NCBI RefSeq assembly: GCF_022385335.1 | Contig: NZ_CP092431.1 | Location: 3,410,001 to 3,474,000 of the forward strand | DNA from: Streptomyces deccanensis | Lineage (GTDB): Bacteria; Actinomycetota; Actinomycetes; Streptomycetales; Streptomycetaceae | Reading direction: 5' to 3' | Length of the DNA: 64,000 nt | In this document: one piece after another, positions 44,867 to 53,802 of the stretch | Numbering within the stretch: position 1 is the stretch's first letter | Layout of the letters: each line of letters starts with the position of its first letter | The notes under the pieces: generated by a model | What the model saw: the letters and a program-made list of their open reading frames with translations, nothing else | What the model was told of the DNA's origin: nothing | Database searches by the model: none | Program-made: the position numbers and the translations under genes

Positions 44867-46735
44867 CTACTTCTTGCCCTTGCCGCTGCCGGCACTGTCG
44901 TCGCTGGACAGAACGGCGATGAAGGCCTCCTGCGGAACCTCCACAGAGCCCACCATCTTCATCCGCTTCTTGCCTTCCTTCTGCTTCTCCAGCAGCTTCC
45001 GCTTCCGGGAGATGTCACCGCCGTAGCACTTGGCGAGGACGTCCTTGCGGATGGCGCGGATGGTCTCGCGGGCGATGACCCGCGAGCCGATGGCCGCCTG
45101 GATGGGCACCTCGAAGGCCTGCCGCGGGATCAGCTCGCGCAGCTTGGCGACGAGCCGCACCCCGTACGCGTACGCCGCGTCCTTGTGCGTGATCGCCGAA
45201 AAGGCGTCCACCTTGTCGCCGTGCAGCAGGATGTCGACCTTGACCAGGCTGGAGGTCTGCTCACCCGTGGGCTCGTAGTCGAGCGAGGCGTACCCGCGCG
45301 TCTTCGACTTCAGCTGGTCGAAGAAGTCGAAGACGATCTCCGCGAGCGGCAGCGTGTACCGGATCTCGACCCGGTCCTCGGACAGGTAGTCCATACCGAG
45401 CAGGGTGCCGCGCCGGGTCTGGCACAGCTCCATGATCGAGCCGATGAACTCGGTCGGAGCGAGGATCGTGGCGCGTACGACGGGCTCGTACACCTCGTTG
45501 ATCTTGCCCTCGGGGAACTCGCTCGGATTGGTGACCGTGTGCTCGGTACCGTCCTCCATCACGACCCGGTAGACCACGTTGGGCGCGGTGGCGATCAGGT
45601 CGAGCCCGAACTCGCGCTCCAGCCGCTCCCGGATCACGTCGAGGTGCAGCAGCCCGAGGAAGCCGACGCGGAAACCGAAGCCCAGCGCGGCGGACGTCTC
45701 CGGCTCGTACACGAGCGCGGCGTCGTTGAGCTGGAGCTTGTCGAGCGCCTCGCGCAGCTCGGGGTAGTCGGAGCCGTCCAGCGGATAAAGGCCCGAGAAG
45801 ACCATGGGCTTCGGGTCCTTGTACCCGCCGAGCGCCTCCGTGGCCCCCTTCTGCTGGCTGGTGACGGTGTCACCGACCTTGGACTGACGGACGTCCTTCA
45901 CACCGGTGATGAGGTAACCCACCTCGCCGACGCCGAGACCGTCGGCGCCGAGCATCTCGGGAGAGTTGGTCCCGATCTCGAGAAGCTCATGCGTCGCGCC
46001 CGTGGACATCATCTTGATGCGCTCACGCTTGTTGAGCTGGCCGTCGATGACACGGACGTACGTCACGACACCGCGGTAGGAGTCATAGACCGAGTCGAAG
46101 ATCATCGCGCGGGCCGGGGCGTCCTTGACGCCGACGGGCGCCGGGACCTCCTTGACCACCCGGTCCAGCAGCGCGTCCACACCGAGTCCGGTCTTCGCGG
46201 AGACCTTGAGCACGTCGGACGGGTCGCACCCGACGAGGTTGGCCAGCTCCTCGGCGAACTTCTCGGGCTGCGCGGCCGGCAGGTCGATCTTGTTCAGTAC
46301 GGGGATGATCGTGAGCTCGTTCTCCATCGCCAGGTACAGGTTGGCGAGGGTCTGCGCCTCGATCCCCTGCGCCGCGTCGACGAGGAGGACGGTCCCCTCA
46401 CAGGCCGCCAGCGACCGCGACACCTCGTACGTGAAGTCGACGTGCCCGGGGGTGTCGATCATGTTGAGGATGTGCGTGTTGCCCGGATCAGTGGTCGGCG
46501 CCCAGGGCAGACGCACCGCCTGGGACTTGATCGTGATGCCGCGCTCACGCTCGATGTCCATGCGGTCGAGGTACTGAGCACGCATCTGCCGCTGCTCGAC
46601 CACACCGGTCAGCTGGAGCATCCGGTCGGCGAGCGTGGACTTGCCGTGGTCGATGTGCGCGATGATGCAGAAATTGCGGATCAGAGCCGGGTCGGTACGG
46701 CTCGGCTCGGGCACATGGCTAGGGATCGCGGGCAC
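44867..46735 (-). CDS. lepA: Elongation factor 4 (LepA)
   Basis: 622 aa ribosomal GTPase that back-translocates or remodels ribosomes. G1 AHIDHGKST at about residue 25-33, [10 protein letters not shown] (switch I region), DTPGHVDF and NKIDLPAA follow. The C-terminal LepA-specific domain ([23 protein letters not shown]) is present. The GTG at 46735 has AGGA six bases upstream and gives the family length. Divergent from rpsT, the usual bacterial neighbourhood. Confidence 0.97.
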   Translation of the reverse strand: MPAIPSHVPEPSRTDPALIRNFCIIAHIDHGKSTLADRMLQLTGVVEQRQMRAQYLDRMDIERERGITIKSQAVRLPWAPTTDPGNTHILNMIDTPGHVDFTYEVSRSLAACEGTVLLVDAAQGIEAQTLANLYLAMENELTIIPVLNKIDLPAAQPEKFAEELANLVGCDPSDVLKVSAKTGLGVDALLDRVVKEVPAPVGVKDAPARAMIFDSVYDSYRGVVTYVRVIDGQLNKRERIKMMSTGATHELLEIGTNSPEMLGADGLGVGEVGYLITGVKDVRQSKVGDTVTSQQKGATEALGGYKDPKPMVFSGLYPLDGSDYPELREALDKLQLNDAALVYEPETSAALGFGFRVGFLGLLHLDVIRERLEREFGLDLIATAPNVVYRVVMEDGTEHTVTNPSEFPEGKINEVYEPVVRATILAPTEFIGSIMELCQTRRGTLLGMDYLSEDRVEIRYTLPLAEIVFDFFDQLKSKTRGYASLDYEPTGEQTSSLVKVDILLHGDKVDAFSAITHKDAAYAYGVRLVAKLRELIPRQAFEVPIQAAIGSRVIARETIRAIRKDVLAKCYGGDISRKRKLLEKQKEGKKRMKMVGSVEVPQEAFIAVLSSDDSAGSGKGKK

Positions 46736-46958
46736 GCAGGGTCCTGATTCTTGAGCGTCCGCAGCCGTCTGCGGTCTCGGGTCGGATCGGGTCTGGCGGG
46801 TCTGTACGTAGGCACCATGGTCCCACGGGTGGAGGGCTGCGACCGGTTTGGGCCGACGCGAGAGCTGCTGGTAACGTGGGCCGCTGTGTCTCATGCCCTC
46901 TCTGCAGGAGGCACAGCCAGAGAAAACCAAGCGCAATCCAAGCTGAAAAGGCTCATTC
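46736..46958. other. Divergent promoter region of lepA and rpsT
   Basis: 223 bases. It holds the leader of rpsT with a comparatively A-rich end (AGAAAACCAAGCGCAATCC) and no recognisable gene. S20 autoregulation through its leader is known in other bacteria, but no fold could be assigned by eye. Confidence 0.5.
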
Positions 46959-47225
46959 GTGGCGAACATCAAGTCCCAGATCAAGCGGAACAAGACCAAC
47001 GAGAAGGCGCGCCTTCGCAACAAGGCCGTCAAGTCGTCGCTCAAGACCGCGATCCGCAAGGCCCGCGAGGCCGCTGCCGCGGGTGACGTCGAGAAGGCAA
47101 CCGAGTACCAGCGCGCTGCCGCGCGTCAGCTCGACAAGGCCGTCTCGAAGGGCGTCATCCACAAGAACCAGGCCGCCAACAAGAAGTCGGCGCTTGCTTC
47201 CAAGGTCGCCACCCTCCAGGGCTGA
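46959..47225 (+). CDS. rpsT: 30S ribosomal protein S20
   Basis: 88 aa, very basic helical primary 16S-binding protein. It opens [20 protein letters not shown] and has the central helix [18 protein letters not shown]; the end is [21 protein letters not shown] start with AAAAGG eight bases upstream. Monocistronic, followed by two hairpins. Confidence 0.98.
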   Translation: MANIKSQIKRNKTNEKARLRNKAVKSSLKTAIRKAREAAAAGDVEKATEYQRAAARQLDKAVSKGVIHKNQAANKKSALASKVATLQG

Positions 47226-47295
47226 GCTTCACCTTTGATCTGACCGTCGGCTGGACCAGAGCGGGCCCTCTCTCTCCGCTCCCACCCGACACCCC

Positions 47296-47337
47296 GGATC
47301 CGCACGCGGCCTGCGTTCGCCACGCGGGTGCGGATCC
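47296..47337 (+). terminator. Hairpin after rpsT
   Basis: 10-bp stem GGATCCGCAC/GTGCGGATCC with a 22-base loop, 71 bases after the S20 stop. No T-run. Confidence 0.6.
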
Positions 47338-47348
47338 CCCATCTCGAA

Positions 47349-47398
47349 CCGAAGGCCCCGCCGCCGCCCCTTCCCCGGGACGAACGCGGGGCCTTCGG
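47349..47398. terminator. Hairpin between rpsT and holA
   Basis: A 13-bp perfect stem (CCGAAGGCCCCGC paired with GCGGGGCCTTCGG) with a 24-base pyrimidine-rich loop, 19 bases from the holA stop. Likely serves the convergent holA transcript and backs up the rpsT terminator. Confidence 0.75.
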
Positions 47399-47417
47399 CA
47401 TGCCCGCACCCACCCGC

Positions 47418-48404
47418 TCAACCCCGACGCGACCGGGCCGCCCGCGCGATCACCACGACCGCCTTCTCCAACACGTACTCGGGATCGTCCCCGCCGCCCT
47501 TGACCCCGGCATCGGCCTCGGCGACCGCCCGCAACGCCACGGCCACCCCCTCCGGCGTCCACCCCCGCATCTGCTGCCGCACCCGGTCGATCTTCCACGG
47601 CGGCATCCCCAACTCCCGCGCGAGATCCGCGGGCCGCCCACCCCGCGCCGACGACAACTTCCCGATCGCCCGCACCCCCTGGGCCAACGCGCTGGTGATC
47701 AACACCGGCGCCACCCCCGTCGACAACGACCACCGCAGCGCCTCCAGCGCCTCCGCCGCCCGCCCCTCGACGGCCCGATCGGCCACCTCGAAGCTCGACG
47801 CCTCGGCCCGCCCGGTGTAGTACCGCCCGACCACCGCCTCGTCGATCGTCCCCTCGACGTCCGCCACCAACTGCGACGCGGCCGACGCCAACTCCCGCAG
47901 ATCACTCCCGATCGCGTCGACCAGCGCCTGGCACGCCTCCGGCGTCGCGGACCGCCCGAGCGTCCGGAACTCCCCCCGCACGAACGCCAGCCGATCCCCC
48001 GGCTTCGTCATCTTGGGGCACGCCACCTCCCGCGCCCCCGCCTTGCGCGCCGCGTCCAGCAGGGCCTTGCCCTTCGCGCCGCCCGCGTGCAGCAGCACCA
48101 GGGTGATCTCCTCGGCGGGAGCCCCCAGATATGCCTTCACGTCCTTGACCGTGTCGGCCGACAGATCCTGCGCGTTCCGCACGACCACGACCTTGCGCTC
48201 CGCGAAGAGCGACGGACTCGTCAACTCGGCGAGCGTGCCGGGCTGCACCTGGTCCGAGGCCAGATCCCGCACATCCGTGTCGGCGTCAGCGGCCTTCGCC
48301 GCGGCCACCACCACCCGCACAGCCCGGTCGAGCAGCAACTCCTCCTGCCCCACGGCCAACGTCACGGGGGCGAGAGGATCATCGTTCACAGTCTTCTTGG
48401 CCAT
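47418..48404 (-). CDS. holA: DNA polymerase III delta subunit
   Basis: 328 aa clamp-loader subunit that opens the beta sliding clamp. Features of the family are VTLAVGQEELLLDRAV at the start, LFAERKVVVVRNAQDL, ACQALVDAIGSDLRELASAASQL and the C-terminal collar helix region GMPPWKIDRVRQQMRGW. The start MAKKTV is preferred; an ATG four codons upstream is possible. It is convergent with rpsT and lies downstream of comEC in the usual order (comEA-comEC-holA-rpsT-lepA). Confidence 0.94.
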   Translation of the reverse strand: MAKKTVNDDPLAPVTLAVGQEELLLDRAVRVVVAAAKAADADTDVRDLASDQVQPGTLAELTSPSLFAERKVVVVRNAQDLSADTVKDVKAYLGAPAEEITLVLLHAGGAKGKALLDAARKAGAREVACPKMTKPGDRLAFVRGEFRTLGRSATPEACQALVDAIGSDLRELASAASQLVADVEGTIDEAVVGRYYTGRAEASSFEVADRAVEGRAAEALEALRWSLSTGVAPVLITSALAQGVRAIGKLSSARGGRPADLARELGMPPWKIDRVRQQMRGWTPEGVAVALRAVAEADAGVKGGGDDPEYVLEKAVVVIARAARSRRG

Positions 48405-48454
48405 CCCGGACAGCATCCCACGCCCCACTGACAACCACCCGCGGCAACCGCGCC

Positions 48455-48515
48455 CGGCCAGGGGCGCGGGGAACTGCGCGGGGACCTGTGCGAGCACCCC
48501 CACAAACCCGCACAC
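48455..48515. repeat. Dispersed intergenic repeat, single arm
   Basis: CAGGGGCGCGGGGAACTGCG, then GTGCGAGCACCCCCACAAACC. It falls in the holA promoter region, between holA and the small gene at 48558. The copy has a duplicated GGGGACCTGTGCG stretch compared with the others. Confidence 0.75.
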
Positions 48516-48557
48516 GACGAACGACCGACCAGTCACCCGGCGCCCCCCAGCGGAGCG

Positions 48558-48803
48558 TCACGGCTCCTCCCGCCACCCCTCCCACTCCCCCACGAACTCG
48601 TCCAACGCCACCGGATCGAACCGCTCCCGCTCGTCCCGCAGCACCACCAACCACTGCGCGTCCTCGGCGTCGTCCTCCCCCGCCAACGCGTCCCGCACCA
48701 CCTGCGGCTCCTCATCCAGCCCGAACCGCTCCCGCAGCGCCTCGACAACCTCCTCGGCCGCGTCCCGGTCCGGCAACACCAGCACATGCCTCACATCACT
48801 CAC
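48558..48803 (-). CDS. Small acidic protein of unknown function
   Basis: 81 aa. Starts VSDVRHVLVLPDRDAAEEVVEAL; ferredoxin-like alternation of strand and helix is plausible (strand HVLVLP, helix AAEEVVEALRERFG, strand QWLVVLRDE). Very acidic, and ends with EFVGEWEGWREEP. It resembles small conserved Streptomyces proteins near holA/comEC, but no name is recognised. GTG start; the frame upstream runs into the C/T-rich tract and is unlikely coding. Confidence 0.65.
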   Translation of the reverse strand: MSDVRHVLVLPDRDAAEEVVEALRERFGLDEEPQVVRDALAGEDDAEDAQWLVVLRDERERFDPVALDEFVGEWEGWREEP

Positions 48804-48828
48804 GCCCCCATCTTCCGCCACCCACCTG

Positions 48829-48899
48829 GGGCCCTCCCCCCTCCCCCCCTCCCCCGCCCTCCCCTTCCTCCCTCTCCCGGGAGCCCCCACCCCACCCCG
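48829..48899. repeat. Homopyrimidine tract
   Basis: About 70 bases almost wholly C and T on the plus strand (runs such as CCTCCCCCCTCCCCCCCTCC), between the small acidic gene and the acetyltransferase stop. Such tracts can form triplex or slip. No coding signal. Confidence 0.7.
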
Positions 48900-49703
48900 C
48901 TACTTCCCCACCTCCGGCACCCTGTCCAGCTCCATCCCGAATCGGTCCCGGTACACCGACAACACCTCCTCGTCCGAGCCCAGCTCGGTCACCTCGCGGG
49001 CGCCGGCCGCCGAGGTGGTGGTGAACGTGCGGCCGCTGAGGGTGATGCGGCCGCCGTCGTCCGTGAGACGGGAGCAGACGAGGGACTGGGTGAAGTGGGA
49101 GGCCGGCGAGGTGCTGTGCCACCAGGCCCCGGCCACGAAGTCCCCGAGCGCCCTCGGCCGCGTCTCCAACCGGTACTGCGGCTTGCCGTTCCGGAACACG
49201 TCCAGGTCCCCGAACTCCCGGCCCCCGCTCTCCCGGTCCGCCTCCGCCACCCGGAACATGCCTCCCGGATCCTCCTGCTCCGCCCGATCCCCGAACTCCA
49301 GCGGAAAGTGACTGTTCGCCCCGAACCCGACATCGGCCAGCCAGTCACCCCCGTCCACCGTCCGCACCCGCAGCGCCAGATGGTCGTACGGGATCCCGAG
49401 CCGCCCCTCCTCGCCGTACACCCGTGCCGCGAGCAGCGTCACGTCGAACCCGAGCTTCGAGAGCAACGCCCCGAACAATCCGTTCAGTTCGAAGCAGAAC
49501 CCGCCCCTGCGCTCCCCGACCACCTTGTCCAGCAGCCGCTTCTCCTCCAGCACGATCTCCTCTCCGAGGTGGATCGACAGGTTCTCGAACGGCACCGCCC
49601 GCAGATGGCGCAGGTGCAGTTCACGCAGTACGTCGACGGTGGGCCAGGCCTGCTGCTCGGCCCCGAGACGGCGAAGGTAGGCATCAAGCTCTGCGGTGTC
49701 CAT
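48900..49703 (-). CDS. nat: Arylamine N-acetyltransferase
   Basis: 267 aa acetyl-CoA-dependent enzyme acetylating arylamines and hydrazines; in actinomycetes relatives also close amide bonds in antibiotic synthesis. The Cys-His-Asp triad is Cys70 in RGGFCFELN, His near 108 in PYDHLALRV and Asp near 123 in WLADVGFG. The N-terminal RHLRAVPFENLSIHLG is diagnostic. It begins 4 bases after the comEC stop, so is co-transcribed with comEC although functionally unrelated. Confidence 0.93.
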   Translation of the reverse strand: MDTAELDAYLRRLGAEQQAWPTVDVLRELHLRHLRAVPFENLSIHLGEEIVLEEKRLLDKVVGERRGGFCFELNGLFGALLSKLGFDVTLLAARVYGEEGRLGIPYDHLALRVRTVDGGDWLADVGFGANSHFPLEFGDRAEQEDPGGMFRVAEADRESGGREFGDLDVFRNGKPQYRLETRPRALGDFVAGAWWHSTSPASHFTQSLVCSRLTDDGGRITLSGRTFTTTSAAGAREVTELGSDEEVLSVYRDRFGMELDRVPEVGK

Positions 49704-49707
49704 GCCC

Positions 49708-52278
49708 TCAGTCTCGCGCCACGAGCAACTCCTTCGCCGTACCCGCGACGGCGACCGCGCCGTCCTCGTCCGTACGCAGCACCGTGGCACCCCCGGCCCG
49801 CAGCGCCGCGACCGTGCTGGGCGCCGGATGGCCGTACGGGTTGTCCGCGCCGACCGAGATGAGCGCCAGCTCGGGGGCCATGGCCCGTATCAGCCCCGGA
49901 TCCTGGTAGGCCGAACCATGGTGCGCGACCTTCACCACGTCCACGGCCCCGAGCGCGGCGGCCTCCGCGGACCTCGCCAACTCTCGCTGACCGGGCGGTT
50001 CCAGGTCGCCGAGGAGCAGCAGGGTCAGCCCGGCCGAGCGGACGAGCATGGTCACGCTGGCGTCGTTCGGCCCGTCCGGCGTGACCGCGTCGCCCGGCGG
50101 CCACAGCACCCGCCAGGCCAGGCTGCCCGTGCGCCGCTCCTCCCCGGCCACGGCCCGTGTCAGCGGGATCCGCCGGGCCGCCGCCTCCCTGCGCACGAAC
50201 GCCGCCTGCTCCACGGGCTCCTCGAACCCCGTCGTCGCGATCGCCCCCACCGAGCGCCCCCGCAGCACGCCCGGCAGACCCACCACATGGTCGGCGTGGA
50301 AGTGGGTGAGCACCACCAGCGGAATCTCGGTGATGCCGAGCGAGGTCAGACACCGGTCGACCAGCACGGGATCGGGTCCCGCGTCCACGACCACCCCCGC
50401 CCCGTCGCCCGCCGCGAGGACGGTCGCGTCCCCCTGGCCCACGTCGCACATCACGAAGCGCCAGCCCGGCGGCGGCCACCCCGTGATCACCCTGGTCAGC
50501 GGCGGTGGCTGCACCACGACCAGCAGGAACGCCACCAGGCAGGCCCCCACCAGCCACGGATGGCTCACCAGCCGCCGTCCGACGAGGACGACGACCACGG
50601 TGACCAGGCCGAGCAACAGCGCGCCGGCCCAGCTGCCCGGCCAGTCCACGCCCGCTCCGGGCAACGAGGCCCCGGTGCGGGCGATGTCGGCGATCCAGCC
50701 GGCCGGCCAGCTCGCGCACCAGGCAAGGCACTCGGCCACGGGCATCGCCACCGGTGCCGTCGCCAGGGTGGCGAACCCCAGCACCGTCGCCGGGGCCACC
50801 GCGAATTCCGCCAGCAGATTGCACGGCACCGCCACCAGGCTCACCTTGGCCGACAGCACGGCCACGACCGGCGCGCACACCGCCTGCGCGGCTCCCGCCG
50901 CCGCCAGCGCCTCGGCCGGACGCGGTGGCACCCGGCGCCGCTGGAGCGCCGCACTCCAGCGGGGAGCGAGGGTGAGCAGGGCGCCGGTGGCGAGGACGGA
51001 CAGCAGGAAGCCGTAACTACGGGCCAACCACGGGTCGTACAGCACCAGCAGCAGGACCGCCGTCGCCAGTGCCGGGATGAGGGACCTGCGGCGCCCCGTC
51101 GCGATGGCCAGCAGCGCGATCGAACCGCACGCCGCGGCCCGCACCACACTCGGGTCGGGCCGGCACACGATCACGAACCCGAGTGTCAGCGCCCCACCGG
51201 CCAGCGCGGTCGCCCGCAACGGGATCCCTAGCCGGGGCGCCAGCCCTTTCCGCTCCGCCCGCTGAGCCAGCCCCGGCGGACCGATGAACAGGGCCAGCAG
51301 GATCGTGAAGTTCGCGCCGCTGACGGCCAAAAGATGCGTGAGATCGGTCGCCTTGAACGCCTCGTCCAACTCCGCCGGCACCCGCGAGGTGTCCCCGACG
51401 ACGAACCCGGGCAACAGGGCCCGCGCGTCCGCGTCCAGCCCGTCGGTCGCCTCCCGCAGCCCCGCGCGCAGCCGCCCCGCGACCCGCTGCACCTCGCTCG
51501 CCTCCTCCACCACGGCCGGGGCCCCACCGCCCCGCACCCTCAGCACGGCGGCCACCCGGTCTCCCCCGACCATGGCCGGCACGGCCTGCGCGGCCACCCG
51601 CACCCGCGTCGACGGCAGCAGCGAGAGCCAGGCCGCCCGGCCGGCCCCCGCCTCCACGTCGACGATGACCAGCACCGGAGTCCGCGTGTCGACGACCGCC
51701 CCGTCCGGGCTCCGCACACGCCGTACCTCGGCCTGGAGGAGGACCGCGGCCGGGGCCGCGCGGTGGCCCTGGACCTGGGGCCGGGTGAGACGCGGGTCGG
51801 AGGTGAGCTCCACCTCCGCGGTCACCCGGGCGTACCGCTCGGCCAGCCCGGGGACCGGCCCCCGCCGCAGATCCGCCCCGTGCAGCCCGGCGGAGACGGC
51901 AGCCGCGCCCGCACAGAGCAGCACCGCGGCGACAGACACCTTCGTCCAGGCCCCGCCGCCTGAGCCGCCCTCGGACCCGCGCCTCCGTCGCGGCGCTTGC
52001 CGGCGGACCAGCAGAGCCACCCCCACCACCCCACAGACCGCGGCCACTCCCGTGATCCACCCCGGCGAGGCATGGACCGTCAGTGCCGCCGTCGCCCACG
52101 CGGCCAGCGCCGGTGGGACGAGGCGCAGGTCCGTGGGCCCCTCCTGCCGGGGGTGCGCGTCGCCGAGCCGGCTACCCGAGGCCGCGTGCACGGCGGATCG
52201 CGGCGGAGCACCGGGCGCCCCAGCCCCGGCAGGCCCCACCCCCGCCGACGTCCTCTCCTCCTCTCCCGCCGTCCTCAT
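49708..52278 (-). CDS. comEC: ComEC/Rec2 family DNA-uptake channel protein
   Basis: 856 aa. An N-terminal membrane and OB-like region, a central competence domain with about ten helices (FKATDLTHLLAVSGANFTIL is the family signature) and a C-terminal metallo-beta-lactamase domain (LTHFHADHVVGLPG near 655). It is thought to carry single-stranded DNA across the membrane. The ATG is in ATGA with the stop of a residual comEA end, which shows the ancestral coupling; all upstream comEA sequence in this window is replaced by the mobile element, so its transcription must now come from element DNA or a local promoter. Confidence 0.93.
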   Translation of the reverse strand: MRTAGEEERTSAGVGPAGAGAPGAPPRSAVHAASGSRLGDAHPRQEGPTDLRLVPPALAAWATAALTVHASPGWITGVAAVCGVVGVALLVRRQAPRRRRGSEGGSGGGAWTKVSVAAVLLCAGAAAVSAGLHGADLRRGPVPGLAERYARVTAEVELTSDPRLTRPQVQGHRAAPAAVLLQAEVRRVRSPDGAVVDTRTPVLVIVDVEAGAGRAAWLSLLPSTRVRVAAQAVPAMVGGDRVAAVLRVRGGGAPAVVEEASEVQRVAGRLRAGLREATDGLDADARALLPGFVVGDTSRVPAELDEAFKATDLTHLLAVSGANFTILLALFIGPPGLAQRAERKGLAPRLGIPLRATALAGGALTLGFVIVCRPDPSVVRAAACGSIALLAIATGRRRSLIPALATAVLLLVLYDPWLARSYGFLLSVLATGALLTLAPRWSAALQRRRVPPRPAEALAAAGAAQAVCAPVVAVLSAKVSLVAVPCNLLAEFAVAPATVLGFATLATAPVAMPVAECLAWCASWPAGWIADIARTGASLPGAGVDWPGSWAGALLLGLVTVVVVLVGRRLVSHPWLVGACLVAFLLVVVQPPPLTRVITGWPPPGWRFVMCDVGQGDATVLAAGDGAGVVVDAGPDPVLVDRCLTSLGITEIPLVVLTHFHADHVVGLPGVLRGRSVGAIATTGFEEPVEQAAFVRREAAARRIPLTRAVAGEERRTGSLAWRVLWPPGDAVTPDGPNDASVTMLVRSAGLTLLLLGDLEPPGQRELARSAEAAALGAVDVVKVAHHGSAYQDPGLIRAMAPELALISVGADNPYGHPAPSTVAALRAGGATVLRTDEDGAVAVAGTAKELLVARD

Positions 52279-52322
52279 GGCCGTACGAGATTCCGTAGGT
52301 CGGCGAAGCGGCGGTCGCCTAC
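52275..52322 (-). pseudogene. comEA: comEA 3'-terminal fragment, probable attachment site
   Basis: Sixteen codons ending GDRRFADLRNLVRP-stop match the end of the helix-hairpin-helix domain of ComEA (pattern GIGxxRFxxLxxLV) and overlap the comEC start by ATGA as in intact comEA-comEC operons. Immediately upstream the comEA frame becomes LLGMRLP, which is not ComEA sequence, so the junction lies at about 52,318-52,330. This is the attachment-site copy left at this end of the element; the rest of comEA should be at the other end. Confidence 0.8.
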
Positions 52323-52430
52323 AGGTAGTCGCATACCTAGCAAAACAGCAAAGAAGCGGCCCCCGGCGGTGTTGGAAGCACCGACCGAGGGCCTGACCGA
52401 CCTACCTGATACGAGCAGGAGACCGGGTCC
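52323..52430. promoter_or_regulatory. Element left end with forward promoter region
   Basis: Contains CTACAGGTAG flanked by direct GTCGC copies (52314-52318 and 52328-52332) next to the junction, an unusually A-rich stretch (CCTAGCAAAACAGCAAAGAAG, given here as the region 52335-52355) and the ribosome-binding site AGGAG before 52431. Integrase or regulator binding sites are likely here. Confidence 0.45.
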
Positions 52431-52823
52431 ATGGATCATCCCATGCCGTCCGCCGGGCGGACCATCACTCTGCCCACCCTCGACTACGGCGACGTGACGC
52501 TGACGTGCCCCCAGTGGTGCACCGGCCACGCCGACCACCGGCCCGACACCTACCGCGCCGACATCCACCACAGGGGCCCGGACGTCGTCCTCGCCTTCCA
52601 CGGCGCCGAGATCATCGCCGCCGGGCTCTCGCAGTCGCCCTTCGCCACGATCGTCACCCCCGGCCTCGGCGGCCCGACGGTCGGCGCCTCGGTGTCCCCG
52701 CCGGACCGGTCGCTTACGCCCGTCGACCTGTACTCCCTCGCCGTTGCTCTCGACAGCTACGCGGACCAGCTGCGCGACCTCGCCGAGCAGCTGCACGCGC
52801 TCCTCGTCGGGGGTGCCCGGTGA
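52431..52823 (+). CDS. DUF6907-like small protein of mobile elements
   Basis: 130 aa. The motif LTCPQWCTGHADH at about residues 23-35 followed by a beta-rich middle and a helical end (DLYSLAVALDSYADQLRDLAEQLHAL) matches a family repeatedly found at one end of Streptomyces integrative elements. Its function is unknown; the WC..H group could bind metal. ATG with AGGAG nine bases upstream. First gene of the forward arm, overlapping the next by GTGA. Confidence 0.75.
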   Translation: MDHPMPSAGRTITLPTLDYGDVTLTCPQWCTGHADHRPDTYRADIHHRGPDVVLAFHGAEIIAAGLSQSPFATIVTPGLGGPTVGASVSPPDRSLTPVDLYSLAVALDSYADQLRDLAEQLHALLVGGAR

Positions 52824-53014
52824 GCCGCAGCCTCGTACGCCGCCCCACCGAGAACGCCGCGATCCGCGCGGCCGACCGGTCGGCCCGGCGACTCCCGCCC
52901 GTCCCCGCCCTCATGGCCGCTCTCCTCGACGCCCACCAGCGTCGCGACCTGGAGGGCGTCACCCTCGCCGCGCACCGCGCCGTCCGCGCCGCTGAGCCGG
53001 GGGTGGGCGAATGA
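52820..53014 (+). CDS. Small basic helical protein
   Basis: 64 aa from a GTG that overlaps the previous stop (GTGA). Sequence VSRSLVRRPTENAAIRAADR continues as one long basic helix. The stop overlaps the next start by ATGA, so it sits in a coupled chain. No family recognised. Confidence 0.65.
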   Translation: MSRSLVRRPTENAAIRAADRSARRLPPVPALMAALLDAHQRRDLEGVTLAAHRAVRAAEPGVGE

Positions 53015-53802
53015 TCGGCAACCCGTCCCGGGCGCTGGCCGTCGGCGCCGGCCTCGTCATCGTCGCGCTCACCGCGGCTGCGTTCTGGCTGTCGTACGCG
53101 CACCTCGCCGAGGTCGCCCTCGCGCACGGCATGGCCGGTAAGGACGTCCGGGCGTGGGCGTGGCCCGCGACCCTGGACCTGTTCATCGTCGCCGGGGAGC
53201 TGCTCATGCTCCGGGCCGCGCTCGCGGGCGAGGTCGACCGGTGGGCGATCGGTCTCACGGTGGTTGGCTCTGGCTCCTCGATCGCCCTGAACGTTGCCGG
53301 GGTCGGGGGGAACGCCGAGCCGCTGGACTACGTGGTCGCCGCGGTGCCGCCCACGGCCGCGCTGCTGGCGTTCGGGGCGCTCATGCGGCAGATCCACCAG
53401 GCGCTCGCCGAACGCGCCGAGCCGGTCGACGTGACCGCCGAGGTGACCACGGCCGTGACCGTAGAGCGGGTCGAGGATGACCAGCCGCAGCCCGCGCTGG
53501 AGGCCGCCCCGCTGGTCATCCCGCCCCTCGACGAGGGCGTTTTCTGGAGCCCCTCGTGGCGCCGTGATCTGACCGCGAAGGCGACCGCCCCGGTACCCGC
53601 CGCACAGGCCCGGCAGGTGGTCACAGCGGCTGTCGCGCTCACCCCAGCCGACCTGCGGAGAGAGGCCCGCAGGCTGCACCGGGAGGCGGTCAGGTCGACG
53701 AAGCGGCCGGTGACCATCAAGACGCTTCAGGACGAACTCGGTCTGTCGCGTCGTGAGGCGACCGAGCTGCGGCGTGACGTGGTCGGGGTGGTGCGGCCAT
53801 GA
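53011..53802 (+). CDS. DUF2637 / SpdB-like membrane protein
   Basis: 263 aa. Four hydrophobic segments in the first 135 residues (LVIVALTAAAFWLSYAHLAEVA and TLDLFIVAGELLMLRAALAG are the family's mark), then a soluble helical C-terminus with an HTH-like end (VTIKTLQDELGLSRREATELRRDVVG). Such proteins occur beside tra genes of Streptomyces plasmids and ICEs and are linked with intramycelial plasmid spread. Coupled by ATGA to both neighbours. Confidence 0.8.
   Translation: MIGNPSRALAVGAGLVIVALTAAAFWLSYAHLAEVALAHGMAGKDVRAWAWPATLDLFIVAGELLMLRAALAGEVDRWAIGLTVVGSGSSIALNVAGVGGNAEPLDYVVAAVPPTAALLAFGALMRQIHQALAERAEPVDVTAEVTTAVTVERVEDDQPQPALEAAPLVIPPLDEGVFWSPSWRRDLTAKATAPVPAAQARQVVTAAVALTPADLRREARRLHREAVRSTKRPVTIKTLQDELGLSRREATELRRDVVGVVRP

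Noticed and set aside
46736..46958. Small RNA or riboswitch before rpsT
   Set aside because: No known leader motif or clear terminator/antiterminator pair could be drawn by eye.
52323..52796. Reverse frame continuing upstream of the comEA end (173 aa)
   Set aside because: It reads through the antisense of the DUF6907-like gene and gives no ComEA sequence (no DNA-binding HhH, no membrane helix). Only the last ~16 codons are genuine comEA.
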